From positions 108,940,542-109,004,541 of the forward strand of contig CM060704.1 in the NCBI GenBank assembly GCA_030686995.1: 64,000 nucleotides of DNA, written 5' to 3'. Each line of letters starts with the position of its first letter. Position 1 is the first letter of the stretch. The position numbers and the translations under genes are program-made. Source of the DNA: Artemisia argyi. Lineage: Eukaryota > Streptophyta > Magnoliopsida > Asterales > Asteraceae. This document shows, piece by piece, positions 1 through 12,900 of the stretch. Under the pieces are notes generated by a model that was given only the letters and a program-made list of their open reading frames with translations, made no database searches and was not told the DNA's origin.

Positions 1-2234
1 ATTGAAACCCACAATTTCCATCACCTACCACATTATATACACTTATTATGTATGGATGGAAAATCATTGGAATCTGGTCCATAAAGCATTCGCTTTCTGC
101 ATCTCCAACATAAAACCTGCGTCCTATTTTCTATTGAACACTAGGACCCGTGTAAGAACTATGTCTTGCATGTTCTTTGTTGAAGTTCGGGACTTGTGTA
201 GATCTTGAAGTTGTGCTTCTTCGGTGATCTACGGTTTGTACTTCATTCAAGTTCGGGACTTCATTCAAGTCTGGGACTTCATTCAAGTCCGGGACTTTTG
301 TAGTCTTACCCTTCTTGTCCTTTGCGCTCGGACGTCCACGGGTATTTTTCTGAATAGCAGGTTCACGTGTTTCAATAGATTCAGGCTGGTATATCTCTCT
401 TAACTTCGTTAACATATTTTTCTTGACAAACGGCGTTGCTATGCTAAAAATATTCTTGAATTGTCGCACGTCATTTTGAAACGAAGTATCATCATCATCA
501 GGTTCGCTGGAAGAGCCATCTTTAGGCAGTGGCCTATTGATAACAGGCCACGGAACAGATAGGGTTCTCCAAAAAATATCAATTTCATCCAGTGGAATGG
601 GGCGTCCTGAATTCATTAAAAGTGACTTGTATAAATTACTGATATTATTGGGGAAAACAACTTGATAGTTATAAATTTAATGTACTTAGCATGATATACA
701 TAGTATTGCATCTCGTGAAAGCATGGTAGTCCAAAAATTATCCGCAACCTATGGCTACAGTCTTCTACGGTGATCAACAGGTGAAGTTCTTTGTACATGA
801 GGTTAAAAGCATGTTTGGAAACTTTATACCACAATTCTTGAAATAGTAGTATATTACACTTATTTAGTTTCTCGTTGATGCTTCTAATAAAACTCTCTTT
901 TATCGCATTTTCTTTCGCAATGAGAATCTTATCGATCGAACTCAACAACCTGTCTAAGTTGGACTGTGTGCAGCCCAAATATAATTTCAACAATGCGTGG
1001 TGAGCTTCAACTCTGCTCGTTGTTGTCTGGCCGTAGGAGCGATATTGGTCGGTAATATACGAGACAAACATATGTGAGTAATTTGTGAGCCAGTTATTCA
1101 GATACTCAGCGATATCTGCAAAAAATAATGAATTAATAAAAGGTCATTTGGGTGCTTATTTTTTAAATAATAAAATACAATGAATTAATAATTAAATACC
1201 CGCATGGTTGACCAATCGCTGTTGTAGGCGTTGATAATGTTGCCGAAACATTTCGAATGTCGGAGCTTTAACCATCCAATCCCATCTGTGTTTAATGGAC
1301 TCATACTCATCTAACCCACTACATTTATTTATGCAATACTGAAGCAGATTTTGCTCTATACGCCATCTACAGAGTAATTTGTGAGGGTTAGGAAATTTTG
1401 CTCTGCATGCCCCACCCAACGCTAAATCTCTGTCAGTGATGATAACACGTGGGTAATATCTTTCGTCTATGAAATCCTTCACACGTTGCAATACCCATTG
1501 AAAATTATGCTCTTTTTCACTGTTTAAAAAGCTATACACCATTGAAAATGTTTTATTTGTGTGAATCCGACAATTTCCAACAACGGCAATTTAAACATCG
1601 TGGTATTGTGTGTGGATTCCATTAGCATGATTTCAGGGAATGTACACCATAGAACATACGACGTGGGGTGAATAAAAAATAGCTCCTCAAGCTCGTTATG
1701 CTCATTTACCCTCGGGTAATATGTATACCCTGAATCCATCAAATACGAGTAAAGAACTTGAATTGGAGTTCTATCACCTACCCTGTCTCTCTGGATCTTA
1801 TTTTGTGCGTTATATATAGTTCTAACGCTAGACACGTTATCCGGATTACGACCTTGTATTGTCGAAAGTATATTACGTGGTCGTACTCTATATTCCATCA
1901 ATTCTTTGACCACACCGAACTCATCATCCTTTAATCGCAATGCATAAGGCAAACCATGCAACGACTATACCATATCATGATTATGCCTATAATCCTTCAC
2001 CCTCAAAATCCAATAATTTTGTGTTTGATGATATTTCCCAACTAATCTGAATGGACAATTGGTTTTAGATGTTTTGGTTTTCCGTTTTCCACTACCTTGA
2101 GGTTCATAATTCCCACCCTTTGAACACCTATAATTGACTTTGTACATCTGACCATTTTCTGATTTTATTCTATTTTTAACAATGACAAAACCTAGCTCCC
2201 GAGCTATATTTTGCACCCACTCAGTACCGAAAAC
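1..2234 (-). pseudogene. MULE transposase with FAR1 and OTU domains, copy 1 (cut by window edge)
   Basis: Decayed Mutator-like transposase gene read on the minus strand. The FAR1-type DNA-binding domain lies at 2234-1965 (conserved Cys residues, final HNHD). The MULE transposase core follows at 1961-616: the motif ITDRDLAL with FP and CRWRIEQN, then TTTSRVEAHH with the acidic residue. A tail with GRPIPLDEIDIFW and an RGRPS basic motif (616-131) leads to an OTU-type cysteine protease fold at the window edge. There the codon at 11-13 still encodes the catalytic Cys of GDGNCGFQ. An 84-nt intron (1116-1199) joins HA to DIAEYLNNW. Lesions: an in-frame TAG just after HNHDMV, a 4-bp deletion near 1562 relative to copy 2, a destroyed splice donor at 688-689 (GT to CT), and a TAG before the OTU domain. 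The acceptor just upstream of VFGTEW sets the start of this exon; an upstream exon is not identified. Confidence 0.85.
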
Positions 2235-2854
2235 CTGAAAATACATAACAAATTTTATAACATACTTTCACAAATCATTAAAAACCCACAAATCATATCA
2301 ATAATCAACACAATAAAATCAAAAAAACTCCAACAATAATCATAGTACATAGCTTTTTAATTTTCGTACCTGTCTTCCAGTTCCCCAATCATTACCTGAA
2401 TCAAGACGATCATGACCCCTAACCGACCACCACAGCCTCACCACCGGATGAAAGTGATTTTTTCTTGGGAGGACTGGATGTGGAGCAGGTTTGGTGGATG
2501 AATGAAGCTGTCGAAGCTTCGGGAGTATTATTATAGCATAAACGGGCTGGATTCTGCAAAAAGAGGCCGGAAAAGCAGGCCAAAACTGGCCCTGGAGGTG
2601 GGCCGTAATTTTGGCAGGAAATGGCTACAGTGCAACTACAGTGGACGACGGCGTCATTTTTTTTAGGTTGAATTAAACTTATAATTATTTTGTTTGTATA
2701 ATGTTTAATAGAAAAATAATGTCTAATGTGTTTTTATTTAATTAACAACAACAACAATAACACGTTAAATATTACCACATTAAATAACTACAACAACAAC
2801 TGTTATTATTAAATTAAACAACAACGTTAACACATTATTTAAAAACAACAACAT
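2235..2854. other. 5' flank of MULE copy 1; no convincing gene
   Basis: AT-rich DNA upstream of the FAR1 exon (minus strand). A patch at about 2370-2460 could hold an earlier exon, since minus-strand donors of the form CAG/GTAATG and CAG/GTACG occur there, but its reading frame is not recognisable. 2640-2850 is AT-rich with loose AAC runs. Homology to the flank of copy 2 stops at about 2260. Confidence 0.5.
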
Positions 2855-3382
2855 CTACGATATATGTAGATTATTCATTTCATTTAAAATATCATGGAGC
2901 CTTGCACCAGACTGACAAGCGTGATCCTCAGGATTCCTTGCCAATTCTAACTCCATCTCTAGCGTCTTTATTCTTGTCATCAACTGCTTGTTTCTTGCTT
3001 CAAGCTGGTCAATCTTATTATCTTTCGCAACCAGTTTGAGCACTGCATTGAAGAAGAGGCTTGATTAAAGTACGTCCTTTGAAATTCATCCCTCCACATG
3101 AAGTATCGACACCCATAGTCCTTTGTGCCTGGCTGTTACATGTTAAGAACATTATAAGAAATGTATTCTTAACAAACAAATTATTTACATAACTAAGCAA
3201 ACATATGATTATTTACATAAATAAACAAATACATATTTACATAACTAAGCAAACGTATGATTATTTACCTTTGATAAAGGACATGCATAATACAGTATCC
3301 CATAAGTATCTTTTGTACGGGATATCCTTTCTATAATGAATCCTCTCTCACATCGACAAAAGAAAGGATTTCTGCATTCCAC
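2855..3382 (-). pseudogene. GRF-type zinc-finger protein with coiled coil (partial)
   Basis: Two minus-strand exons are visible. The exon at 3382-3269 encodes VECRNPFFCRCERGF and ends near YYACPLSK. An intron runs from a GTAAAT donor to an acceptor at about 3133. The next exon begins PGTKDYGCRYFMWRDEF. Together they give the CxC...C...C pattern and the YF-W-DE ending of a plant GRF zinc finger, a small nucleic-acid-binding domain. A coiled-coil tail follows (KIDQLEARNKQ to LEMELELARN, stop at 2855), as is common for plant GRF proteins. The zinc finger and the coiled coil are in different frames, with a one-base shift near 3040, so this copy looks broken. A minus-strand CAG at 3383-3385 suggests an earlier exon that I could not find. 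Confidence 0.65.
3188..3270. repeat. Short direct repeat in the GRF gene intron
   Basis: The stretch ATAACTAAGCAAAC(A/G)TATGA followed by TTATTTAC occurs at 3188 and again at 3241, inside the intron of the GRF-like gene. Confidence 0.7.
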
Positions 3383-3524
3383 CTGACCAAAGAATTTGCA
3401 CAATAATTTACAACATCAATCAACAATGTTATTACTAATTTACAGGTTTCTGCAATAATAAAAAAATCATTCGAATTACATAAATAAACATTTGAGTTCA
3501 AAGGTTTCTCAAACAACATACTCT

Positions 3525-3680
3525 ATAACATAAATCAATAATCATTTACAATGTTTTATCGGTATAATTATTTACAATACAAATCAGTAATCATGCACTA
3601 TGTTTTGTGGGTATCTCTATTATTTACAACATAAATCAGTAATCATTTACATTGGTTTGTCTGTATAATTATTTATAACA
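3525..3680. repeat. Degenerate tandem repeat, about three units
   Basis: Units of roughly 55-60 bp built on ATAAATCARTAATCAT, TTTACAATGTTTT and ATAATTATTTACAA, between the GRF remnant and the end of MULE copy 2. Confidence 0.7.
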
Positions 3681-6400
3681 AGTTTAGTCGATGGGAATAT
3701 AATGTTTCCCATTGCGATGCATCTTGAGATGTGTGCCTCCTCCATTGTGGGTGGAGATGCGAAAGTGGAAAATCATTGTCTAGCGTCAGACAAACGTAGT
3801 GACATCATCGGTCTGGCCCCACATGGGCTATCACAAGGGGGTCGGTTCTTTGTGAGAAGTTAGGACAAAAAAAAGCGGAAAACAGGTGTTCCAACCCTGC
3901 CGGGATATCAATACAACTGGTCGGTTAATCCGTGATGCAATAACCAACCCCGTGTCTGACATCTCCATATAGCGATCTATCGGTGCAGATCCATTACCGA
4001 ACCAGTTTAGTGAATAGCAAATACCGTCAAAGCCAGATTCCGACCACATACTTGTGTAAACCTCCCTATGTAGGACTAACTCTTGTAATAACATATATCT
4101 GACTGCGCGCCACCTATTTTGATCTTCACAAATACCGTGGGCAATGCACTGAAACCCAAAATTTCCATCACCTACCACATTATATACACTTATTATGTAT
4201 GGATGGAAAATCACTGGAATCTGGTCCATAAAGTATTCGCTTTCTGCATCTCCAACATAAAACCTGCGTCCTATTTTTTGTTGAACACTAGGACCCGTGT
4301 AAGAACTATGTCTTGTATGTTCTTTGTTGAAGTTCGGAACTTGTGTAGATCTTGAAGTTGTGCTTCTTCGGTGATCTACGGTTGGTACTTCATTCAAGTT
4401 CGGGACTTCATTCAAGTCTGGGACTTCATTCAAGTCCGGGACTTTTGTAGCCTTGCCCTTTTTGTCCTTTGCGCTCGGACGTCCACGGGTATTTTTCTGA
4501 ATAGCAGGTTCACGTGTTTCAATAGATTCAGGCTGGTATATCTCTCTTAACTTCGTTAACATATTTTTCTTGACAAACGACGTTGCTATGCTAAAAATAT
4601 TCTTGAATTGTCGTACGTCATTTTGAAACGAAGTATCATCATCATCATCATCATCATCATCAGGTTCGCTGGAAGAGACATCTTCAGGCGGTGGCCTACT
4701 GATAACAGGCAACGGAATAGATAGGGTTCTCCAAAAAATATCAATTTCATCCAGTGGAATGGGGCGTCCTGAATTCATTAAAAGTGACTTGTATAAATTA
4801 CTGATATTAATGGGGAAAACAACTTGATAGTTATAAATTTAATGTACTTACCATGATATACATAGTATTGCATCTCGTGAAAGCATGGTAGTCAAAAAAT
4901 TATGCGCAACTTATGGCTACAGTCTTCTACGGTGATCAACAGGTGGAGTTCTTTGTACATGAGGTTAAAAGCATGTTTGGAAACTTTATACCACAATTCT
5001 TGAAATAGTAGTATATTACACTTATTTAGTTTCTCTTTGATGCTTCTATTAAAACTCTCTTTTATCGCATTTTCTTTCGCAATGAGAATCTTATCGATCG
5101 AACTCAACAACCTGTCTAAGTTGGACTGTGTGCTGCCCAAATATAATTTCAACAATGCGTGGTGAGCCTCAACTCTACTCGTTGTTGTCTGGCCGTAGGA
5201 GCGATATTGGTCGGTAATATACGAGACAAACATATGTGAGTAATTTGTGAGCCAGTTATTCAGACACTCAGCGATATCTGCAAAAGATAATGAATTAATA
5301 AAAGGTCATTTGGGTGCTTATTTTTTAAATAATAAAATACAATGAATTAATAATTAAATACCCGCATGGTTGACCAATCGCTGTTGTAGGCGTTGATAAT
5401 GTTGCCGGAACATTTTGAATGACGGAGCTTTAACCATCCAATCCCATCTGTGTTTAATGGACTTATACTCATCTAACCCACTACATTTATTTATGCAATA
5501 CTGAAGCAGATTTTGCTCTATACGCCATTGACAGAGTAATTTGTGAGGGTTAGGTAATTTTTCTCTGCATGCCCCACCCAACGCTAAATCTATGTCAGTG
5601 ATGATAACACGTGGTTAATATCTTTCGTCTATGAAATCCTTCACACGTTGCAATACCCATTGAAAATTATGCTCTTTTTCACTGTTTAAAAAGCTATACA
5701 CCATTGAAAATGTTTTATTTGTTTAGGTGAATCCGACAATTTCCAACAACGGCAATTTAAACATCGTGGTATTGTATGTGGATTCCATTAGCATGATTTC
5801 AGGGAATGTACACCATAGAGCATACGACGTGGAGTGAATAAAAAATAGCTCCTCAAGCTCGTTATGCTCATTTATCCTCGGGTAATATGTATACCCTGAA
5901 TCCATCAAATACGAGTAAAGAACTTGAATTGGAGTTCTATCACCTACTCTGGCTCTCTAGATCTTATTTTGTGCGTTATATATAGTTCTAATGCTAGACA
6001 CGTTATCCGGATTACGACCTTGTATTGTTGAAAGTATATTACGTGGTCGTACTCTATATTCCATCAATTCTTTGAGCACACCGAACTCATCATCCTTTAA
6101 TCGCAATGCATAAGGCAAACCATGCAACGACTATACCATATCATGATTATGCCTATAATCCTTCACCCTCAAAATCCAATAATTTTGTGTTTGATGATAT
6201 TTCCCAACTAATCTGAATGGACAATTGGTTTTAGATGTTTTGGTTTTCCGTTTTCCACTACCTTGAGGTTCATAATTCCCACCCTTTGAACACCTATAAT
6301 TGACTTCGTATATCTAACCATTTTCTGATTTTGTTCTATTTTTAACAATGACAAAACCTAGCTCCCGAGCTATATTTTGCACCCACTCAGTACCGAAAAC
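3673..6400 (-). pseudogene. MULE transposase with FAR1 and OTU domains, copy 2
   Basis: Same gene as the copy at 1-2234, about 4.15 kb away in tandem and in the same orientation. Here the C-terminal OTU part is complete. It includes GDGNFGFQ, where Phe replaces the catalytic Cys (codon 4158-4160), and a later HYVCL with the expected His. A frameshift in the C-run near 3837 and a TGA then precede the conserved WRRHTSQ ending (stop 3673-3675). The Asp tract is longer than in copy 1 (9 against 4). The 83-nt intron at 4769-4851 keeps a perfect GTAAGT donor that copy 1 has lost. The FAR1 region has an extra TAG, and further stops split the MULE core, so this copy is also dead. Introns: 4769-4851 and 5278-5361. 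Confidence 0.85.
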
Positions 6401-6818
<418 letters not shown>

Positions 6819-6839
6819 AACACGTTAATAGTGGGGGAC

Positions 6840-7602
6840 AGTTGTCCACACCCATACACACTACTAGTTCCCTCTTTATCACACATCTCACACACACACG
6901 CGCTAATCAAGAAGCATCCAAAGTTCAAAAAAGTCAAATTAGGTGTTTATTAATAAAAGTCAATTTGCATAGTTAGTCAGTTTTCCTTTTTTTTGTAAGG
7001 ATTTTCATGATCTTAATTTTAACTTTTAGCTTATGGGCTTTTGGGAGAATAAAATTTAGAAGCTCAGCTTTGTAATGCTTATTTTTGCTTATTTTTAGTA
7101 TTTTTCTTAATTACTTATTTGTTCCCTTGTTTTGGCCTGATTTCAACTACACTCCCCTGCACCAGGGGAGTTGTGTTTAAAAGCCTTTTTCTCAAGCTTG
7201 TTTCTTGTTCTATATTGCTCCATTGTTTGAAATTTTGGGTTGTTTTAGATAGTCCTTATTGCCATCTGCTTGTTCATATGTTGTTGGTGCCATTTACTGC
7301 TTATTTATTAGCTTAATTTATGTTCACATATATCCATCATTGAACACCTTACACTGAGTAATCAGTGTGAAGGTGCTCATTTCACAACCTCATTATGAGC
7401 TCTTCAGTAGGTCCCACAGTAAATTTTTGGGCTTTTTGAGAAGTTCCCACACTAGGCTTGCTTATTCCAGGCTTAATTTGGCATCTTGAGCTTATTTGAT
7501 AAGCTCAAACAAGCCCTGCAAGCTGCCTGTGTGGTCTGATTGGCTTTGCAATATTGGATTTGCTTATTTCCTCCTTAAAGCGTATTTCAGTGTGCTTATC
7601 CA
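6840..7602 (+). repeat. Diverged LTR-like fragment related to the LARD LTR
   Basis: No credible ORF. The stretch 7376-7470 (TTTCACAA, GAGCTC, TTGAGAAG, ATTCCAGGCTTA in that order) matches 28918-29013 of the LARD LTR in the same order but with much divergence. The same TGCTTATTT-rich style runs through it. It ends where gypsy internal sequence starts (AGTAAATATTGCC at about 7602). Confidence 0.5.
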
Positions 7603-8011
7603 GTAAATATTGCCTTTATCCAACAAAACCGTGTTTTCCATATCCCTAAACCTAACGTTATAACCCTTTAAAAGACCTCTTTGATAGTTTATCCTAGGTG
7701 CTTACGCCAAGTGGTGGAGGTTTGATCCTTTCCCAAGCCTATGGTAATCTATTTGCTATGACAGGCAGTAAGAGATATTTTCCATTTCCATATTGTGATA
7801 CATACTTTATTACACCCGAGAGATGTGAGTATCTAAACACTATTTGTGAGGTGCTAGTGTATGACCTTCGTGCTTGTTTTTGGTTTTTAGTGGAACAATT
7901 ATTTGTTGTAATTACTTTTATATTAGTGTTAAATGACCCCTAACTTGTATTTTGATTAGAATAAAAGCGCATTTGCTTGAGGACAAGCAAATCTCAAGTG
8001 TAAGGGTATTT
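7603..8011 (+). mobile_element. 3' end of a truncated gypsy element (gamma)
   Basis: Matches the last 400 bp before the LTR in alpha (24782-25189) and beta (17876-18282). It ends with the hairpin ATTTGCTTG, loop AGGA, CAAGCAAAT (7971-7992) and the purine box AAGTGTAAGGG (7996-8006) just before an LTR. The LTR at 8012 is therefore flanked by element-internal sequence on both sides. Confidence 0.8.
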
Positions 8012-9466
8012 TGATAAGGCGAAAAGTGTACCGCTTTTAAGAGGTCATTTAAGCCCGAATTCGTGACTATTTGATCAATTACTGCCCTAAATCGTTCCTT
8101 TTGTTATTTTTGGTACTTTTGAGAAGAAATCTGGAAAAGGAAGCATTTTGGACGTTTTTGGAGCATAAAAGTGAAGAAAATGGCAAAGTCTCAAAATCCT
8201 TGCTGGGAACAGTACCTGATGACGTCAAGACTTCACACATGACGGCGTCAAGCTTGGCAAAAGAGGTGGATATGAAGAATACACATGACGGCCCAGAACT
8301 ATTTCAAGTATAAAATTCCTGACGGCGTCACCAAGGCCATCAGGGTCATTTTGCAAGTGACGGCCCAGAGCTCAATTTCTACACGACGACATCAAGACTA
8401 GATCTAGGCAATACGACCCTTATTTTAGCAGCGAGTTGACGGCGTCACAAGCTATAACGTGACGCCGTCAAGGTGTAAAATCTATATATAGTTTTCTAAT
8501 TTTCATTCATTAGTGTGGAATATTAGGAGAACTTTAGAGAGCTTAAACCCTAGACGAATTTTCTATAAAAATAAGGGTTTCAACCCTTGTTCCATCCATG
8601 CTTAATTGAAGATAAGTTTTTCAATAATCATATGATATGTCTATGTGTTGTGTGATTCCATCTTATGCTTGTCCTTCTTTTAACATGCTAGGCTAGGTTT
8701 TTATTGTGTTTGCTTAGATGTAGTGAAACCTAGATATTGATTATTGGTTGATGGTTTGTTTATAATTGTTGTGGGTGATTGTATTCGATGTTAGGCTTAA
8801 GAAAACTAGCAGACTTCCATTGGTAACTTGCTTGAACGTCTTAAGAAACATGATCGGAGGTGTACTACAATTTATGGTTGTATTTAATGTAGAAGTGAAT
8901 TCTAGTGATCCCATGTTAGGAGCTTTTAGTCGGCTAGACATAAAAGTGAAGTAGGAGCTTATAGAGTTAGGGAATATTGTACACGGCCCTACGACTAGTA
9001 TTAATGAATATAACCCGTCATCCATGCAATTATAACAAGCTAATCAACCGGTAAAAGATATCTAGGGAGTAATGAAATCTAAGTAAACACATCTTTTCTC
9101 ATTATTGTTTAAACCACAAAATCACATTAGTTTATTTTCATTTCTTTTTATTTTATTTTGATTGCATCTTTAGTTATTTGGGTTAGTTGACTAGCAACTA
9201 ATTCCGCCGACTCCTTCGAAACCCGAGATTTTACTTGCTTTCATAAAATATAAAAAATACAAAAAAAATCATCCCTCACCTCTAGACCTAGTTTAGTAGG
9301 CTTTCTAATCCTAGCGAACACTATTCCTGAGTTGATTGATCAATCCCCCGGTACTTGTCACTATACTATACTACAACGATCAGGTACACTGTCTGGCGGG
9401 GATTGTAAGCTTCTCAAGATCCCTTGAGAGGTAAAACCTGTTGCGAGGGTGAAATCTCGCGTATCA
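8012..9466 (+). repeat. 5' LTR of alpha (also 3' LTR of gamma)
   Basis: Starts TGATAAGGCG and ends GCGTATCA. Followed by a decayed primer binding site. It contains the TATA box and TGACG cluster listed separately. Confidence 0.9.
8220..8491 (+). promoter_or_regulatory. LTR promoter of alpha: TGACG-type inverted sites and TATA box
   Basis: TGACGTCA at 8220; TGACGGCGTCA at 8240, 8320 and 8437; its reverse TGACGCCGTCA at 8460; single TGACGGCCC half sites near 8286 and 8358. TATATATA at about 8484 follows the last site by 14 bp. TGACG is the core recognised by plant TGA-type bZIP factors. The use of these sites is inferred. Confidence 0.6.
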
Positions 9467-9472
9467 AGTTTT

Positions 9473-9490
9473 TGGCACCGCAGCCCGGGA
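9473..9490 (+). other. Decayed primer binding site of alpha
   Basis: TGGCACCGCAGCCCGGGA, six bases after the LTR. It resembles the tRNA-Asp-complementary sequence seen intact at 30183, with several changes. Confidence 0.65.
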
Positions 9491-9557
9491 AATAGTTAAT
9501 GTCTTGGTTAGAATTTCTTTTTATTAGGTCTACTTGCTAGATTCCTTTCTAGTAAGA

Positions 9558-10966
9558 TGATGAGGCGAAAAATGATCCATTTTTAGGGGGTCATTTAAGC
9601 CCGGAATTGAATTTATTTGATCAAATATTGCCCTAAATCGTTCCCTTTGTGATTTTTGGTACTTTGGGAGTGAAATCTGGAAAAGGAAGCAATTCGGACG
9701 TTTTTGGAGCATAAAAGTGAAGAAAACGCCAAAGACTTAATTTTCCATGCTGGGAACAGTGTGTGACGGCGTCAAGAGTACTTTCCTGACGGCGTCAAGA
9801 GTAAAGATCATGACGACCCAGTACAGAAATGAAGGCGTCCCGAAGTAGAGCGTCAAGAGTTAAATGCGTGACGGCCTGCAAATATGGAATACATGACGGC
9901 GTCAGATGTAGATCAAGGCAGTCTGAGGATTATTTTGGCGGCGAGATGACGGCGTCACCCATTTGTTCTTGACGCTGTCAGACTTTATTATCTATATATA
10001 GTTTTCTAATTTTCATTCATAAGAGAGGAACAAGTTTGGAGAAACCCTAAGGCCGAACCATATACGAATTTTACAGCTTTTCAAGGGTTTTCAACCCTTG
10101 AATGCTTACTTGTGCTATTGAGATAAGTATTCTTTTAATTCAATCAATATGTCTATGTGTTGGTTGTCTATATCTTGTTCTTGTCTTAATTCCACCATGC
10201 TAGGCTAGATTTATCTTGTGTTTGCTTAGATCTAATGAATCCTAGATGTTGATTATGTGTTGATTACTTGTTTATGGTAGCATTGGATAAATGATTTCAA
10301 TGTTAGGCTTAAGAAAACTGGCAGATATCCAAATGGTAACATGCTTGAACGTCTTAGGAAACATGAACCGATGTGTACTAGGTTTTATTGGTTGTATTTA
10401 ATGCATGAGTAAATTCAAATTATCCCATGTTAAGAGCTTCTTGCAGGCTCGACATAGGAGTGAAGTAGGCACTCATAGGATTGGGGAAGTAAGTACGCCA
10501 CCCCATGAATGCTATTAAGGAATATAATCCGTCATCCACGCAACTATAACAAGTAATTAACATGTAAAAGATATCTAGGGAGTAGTGAAATCTAAGTAAA
10601 CACATTTCTCCACTTATTGCTCACAACCTTAGTTTAATATAGTTTTATTTTCATTTTTAGTATTTTATTTTGAGTGCATCTTAGTATTGGGTTAGTTGAC
10701 TAGCAACTAATTCCGCCCAAATCCTTCAAACCCGAGATATTTACTTGCTTTCTAAAAATTATAAAAATACAAAAAGAATCATCCCTCATCTCTAGAACTA
10801 GTATTTAGGTTTTCTAATCCTAGCGACACTATTCCTAGCTGAACGATCAATCCCCCAGTACTTGTCACTATACTATACTACAACGATCAGGTACACTGCC
10901 TGGTGGGGGTTGTAAGCTTCTCGAGATCCCTCGAGAGGTAAAGCCTGGTGCAATTCCCACGCATCA
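9558..10966 (+). repeat. 5' LTR of beta
   Basis: Starts TGATGAGGCG and ends CACGCATCA; 1409 bp. It differs from the 3' LTR at roughly two dozen positions by eye. It is related to, but distinct from, the alpha LTR. Confidence 0.9.
9764..10001 (+). promoter_or_regulatory. LTR promoter of beta: TGACG-type inverted sites and TATA box
   Basis: TGACGGCGTCA at 9764, 9787, 9894 and 9947, TGACGCTGTCA at 9970, plus TGACG half sites near 9810 and 9869. TATATATA at about 9993. Same arrangement as in alpha. Confidence 0.6.
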
Positions 10967-10972
10967 AGTTTT

Positions 10973-12892
10973 CGGCCGGTGGTAAGCTACGTGATCTAAG
11001 TGCGGAACAATCATGGGAACTCATAGAAGATCTTGCTCTCTATGACAACGAAAGTTGGAATGATCCCCGTGATTTGAACAAAACGGTCAAGGCAATATCT
11101 TTGCCTTCGAAAAACTCTAGCACTCCCGACAGTAAGATCATGGAACTTGAGGACCAAGTCAAGTTTCTCATGAAATCCTACGAAGCTCCTAAGCCTTCAA
11201 GCCAAGTGAATAAAATCACTTCTTCATGCGAATTATGTAGTGGTCCCCATGACACTCGTGATTGTGTGGAACTCCCCGGAACAGCTTTTGCGGACTACGC
11301 ATCCACGCGTACTGACGAAGCGGGAGATAAGTGGTACACTTTCAAACCTGAGCCAAACCCTTACGGTGACTCCTACAACCCCTCTTGGAAAAATCAACCA
11401 AACCTTAGGTGGAAACAAAATCAAGCCAATTCTTCCAATCCGCCTAATCGTTATCAACCAAACGGTCCACCCTCCAACCGTACTTTCAACAACAATCCTT
11501 CTAACAACTATGGTAGTACCAACAATCTTGAAGGATTGATGTCAGTTCATGGCATCTCAAGAAGCTCGCATATCTAAGTTTGAAGCCGATTTCAAACAAA
11601 AGCAAAGCGAGATGACCACCAAAATTGACGTATTGTTGAAAGTTCTCAATGACCGAGAAATGGGAGCACTCCCAAGTGACACGGTCAAGAATCCGAAACT
11701 AAACGTTAATTCCATATCATCAGTTTCGTCACCCACTTCGTGTCCACAATACTACTCAGTTAAATCAACGAGCACGTGTTTCAAACAAAACCAAATTCTT
11801 CAAAAGGACCAATCAAGTAAAACACCCGATATAAAACCGGTCAAAAGTATAGTTGAAACACCTCCTACGCAAGACCTTGATGATGAATTCAAGGAACTTC
11901 ACCTTGAATGCCCCGTTATTGATGTCTTAGCCCGTGCTCCCTACTATAGTGCCCTCCTAGAAAAGTATGAGAAGTTTAAACTATGCAAGAATGGGACCGC
12001 CTTCGTTCAAAACAAGTTGCCTAAAAAGCTTGATGATCCGGGTATATTTGTTTTGCCTTGTAAGATAGGAAGATCCGAAGCTTTCGACACACTAGCCGAT
12101 TTAGGGTCAAGCCTCAACTTGATTCCCTTATCCCTATTCACCACTCTTAAGCTAGGAAAGCCAGAGGAAACGGAGGTTTTGATAGGTCTAGCGGATGGAA
12201 GTATTGCCCACCCGGTTGGAATGATTAAGGATGTAGTTGTTCACGTAGGAAAGTTAACTATCTTAGCGGATTTTCATGTCCTAGACATGGTTAGTGACAC
12301 TACATGCCCATTGTTGGTAGGAAGAGGATTTTTAGCAACCGCTAGCGCCATGATAGATTGTAAGGAGTCTAAGATAGCGGTAGGTGAAGGCGATACTTGG
12401 TTGGTGTACGATGTTAAGAAGCATAGTTATGATTGTGATGATGAACCGACGCCACATTGGGTAGAGATGAATAGGAGACCATCTAGATATGGACCTTGGA
12501 TAGAAAGGAACTTTATAGGACCTCAACGCCCATTCTACCTAGAAAAAGATTTCATTGAAAAGACACATTCGGTGGAACAACTCATAGCTAGAGATGAAGA
12601 GCTTGATCCTTTTGAGGACCCCTTAGTCTTTAGGAAGATGATTGAGTTCTTGAGCGTAATGCCTATTAATATAGAGATGAATAAGTGGAAAAGAGAGGGA
12701 GACAAGTGTAAATGGAGGTGGGACAAGCCACCTAAAGAAGGTGACGGATCATGGCATATGAGGATGACTTTGTATGATCCGGATGGAGAAAAGTTTGAAA
12801 GGACATACCGTACTAAGAAAACCGATAGGAAGTTGAAACCTAAGTTTGATCCCAAAGATGTCCTCAATGAGGAACTCACCCGTATCACGTAG
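10973..12892 (+). pseudogene. Gag C-terminal half plus retropepsin-like domain of beta
   Basis: Reads in directly from the LTR end, so the start codon and N-terminal gag are lost. First part: gag up to a CCHC-like knuckle CELCSGPHDTRDC (from 11227) and an Asn/Pro-rich stretch. A 2-bp deletion near 11543 shifts the frame relative to alpha. The next frame (11549-12892) has a short coiled coil, then a retropepsin-like fold with FVLPCKIG, the catalytic motif ADLGSSLNLIP and a distal LLVGRGFLATA. A charged tail ends with a stop at 12892. It would have made capsid and a protease for the element. No RT, RNase H or integrase follows. The shared gag is close to that of alpha, but the protease part is a different type. 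Confidence 0.8.
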
Positions 12893-12900
12893 TAACCCAT

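Noticed and set aside
7119..7316. Short hydrophobic ORF in the LTR-like fragment
   Set aside because: No conserved features; lies in diverged LTR-type sequence.
10948..10972. ATG in the beta LTR end as a gag start
   Set aside because: It lies in LTR sequence and reads into gag only because of the deletion; alpha shows the true start further upstream.
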